Of a DNA stretch of 6,683 nt, positions 6,545-6,683 are shown in pieces. The stretch is from JBLKSS01 sp047607725 (GTDB lineage: Bacteria > Pseudomonadota > Gammaproteobacteria > Enterobacterales > Enterobacteriaceae). Position 1 is the stretch's first letter. The number at the start of each line of letters is the position of its first letter. The notes below the pieces were generated by a model. The model saw only the letters and a list, made by a program, of their open reading frames with translations, did no database searches and was not told the origin of the DNA. Position numbers and translations under genes: made by a program. Location of the stretch: NCBI RefSeq assembly GCF_047607725.1, contig NZ_JBLKSS010000065.1, positions 1-6,683 on the forward strand, read 5' to 3'.

Positions 6545-6683
6545 TAAGCGCCCCGTGGAGGACGTCTTGAATTATTGGTGGGTTTGTTGTATGAGACAGT
6601 AAACCTACGTTACACGCTTATGCTCATTGCATTTTCACATTGTATTGATTTTAATAATTTTTATTTCCATCCCGGTTTGAGTG
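6545..6683 (+). repeat. Second copy of the palindromic repeat (one arm, cut by window end)
   Basis: From TAAGCGCCCCGTGGAGG at 6545 to the window edge, all 139 bases match the left arm of the palindrome at 4066-4204, with a single difference (AATAATTTTT here, AATAACTTTT there). It is in the same orientation as the left arm. Whether it continues into a full palindrome, into an insertion sequence or into something else cannot be seen. The base before TAAGCG is G, as at the outer edge of the right arm (CGCTTAC), which suggests the true end is GTAAGCG. Confidence 0.9.

Noticed and set aside
4066..6683. CRISPR array or tRNA/rRNA genes suggested by the repeats and hairpins
   Set aside because: The repeats are two long units over 2 kb apart, not short regularly spaced ones, and no tRNA cloverleaf or rRNA segment was seen.
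4066..6683. Composite transposon carrying mpl and yhcN between repeat copies
   Set aside because: Both genes are ordinary chromosomal genes that are decaying, mpl is cut by the repeat, and no transposase accompanies the repeats; a rearrangement between dispersed copies is simpler.

Overview
The window looks like a degraded stretch of the chromosome of an enterobacterial symbiont of the Sodalis type. Three things suggest this. The mpl and yhcN sequences are clearly enterobacterial. Almost every gene carries a stop, a frameshift or a truncation. Remnants of a short-tailed prophage (epsilon15-like in flavour) sit beside insertion-sequence ends. The genus is an inference, not a proof.

Layout. 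Positions 1-373 are the right end of an IS66-family element: the C-terminus of its DDE transposase and the terminal repeat. It has cut into a prophage gene. Positions 374-4068 hold three consecutive, tightly packed phage genes on the + strand, joined by an ATGA overlap and a 1-base gap. I read them as virion-internal or DNA-ejection-type proteins. The first lacks its 5' end but is otherwise open. The second has about five frameshifts and one stop. The third has an in-frame TAG and is cut off at its 3' end. Positions 4066-4433 are a striking 368-bp near-perfect palindrome (two 184-bp arms with no unique spacer). It joins the phage remnant directly to a 5'-truncated mpl (4437-5666), the peptidoglycan-recycling murein tripeptide ligase, which also has an in-frame TGA. 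Two tandem hairpins with U-tracts on the minus strand (5728-5770) close the convergent side. Positions 5771-5965 hold no recognisable gene. Positions 5966-6230 (minus) are a YhcN-like periplasmic DUF1471 stress protein whose signal-peptide region is broken by one extra base in an A-run. Positions 6231-6544 are an AT-rich intergenic region with a possible promoter and a Fur-box-like palindrome. From 6545 to the window edge, one arm of the same repeat family starts again.

How it fits together. The window shows genome erosion and rearrangement rather than a working operon. A mobile-element end interrupts the prophage, a palindromic repeat marks a breakpoint between prophage and chromosome, and the flanking chromosomal genes are decaying. 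The most unusual item is the palindromic repeat. It occurs at least twice within 2.5 kb, its outer end begins GTAAGCG like the local IS66 end, and it may be a non-autonomous mobile element or the inverted duplication of an element's end. Ambiguous bases at its centre leave open an assembly or sequencing problem there.
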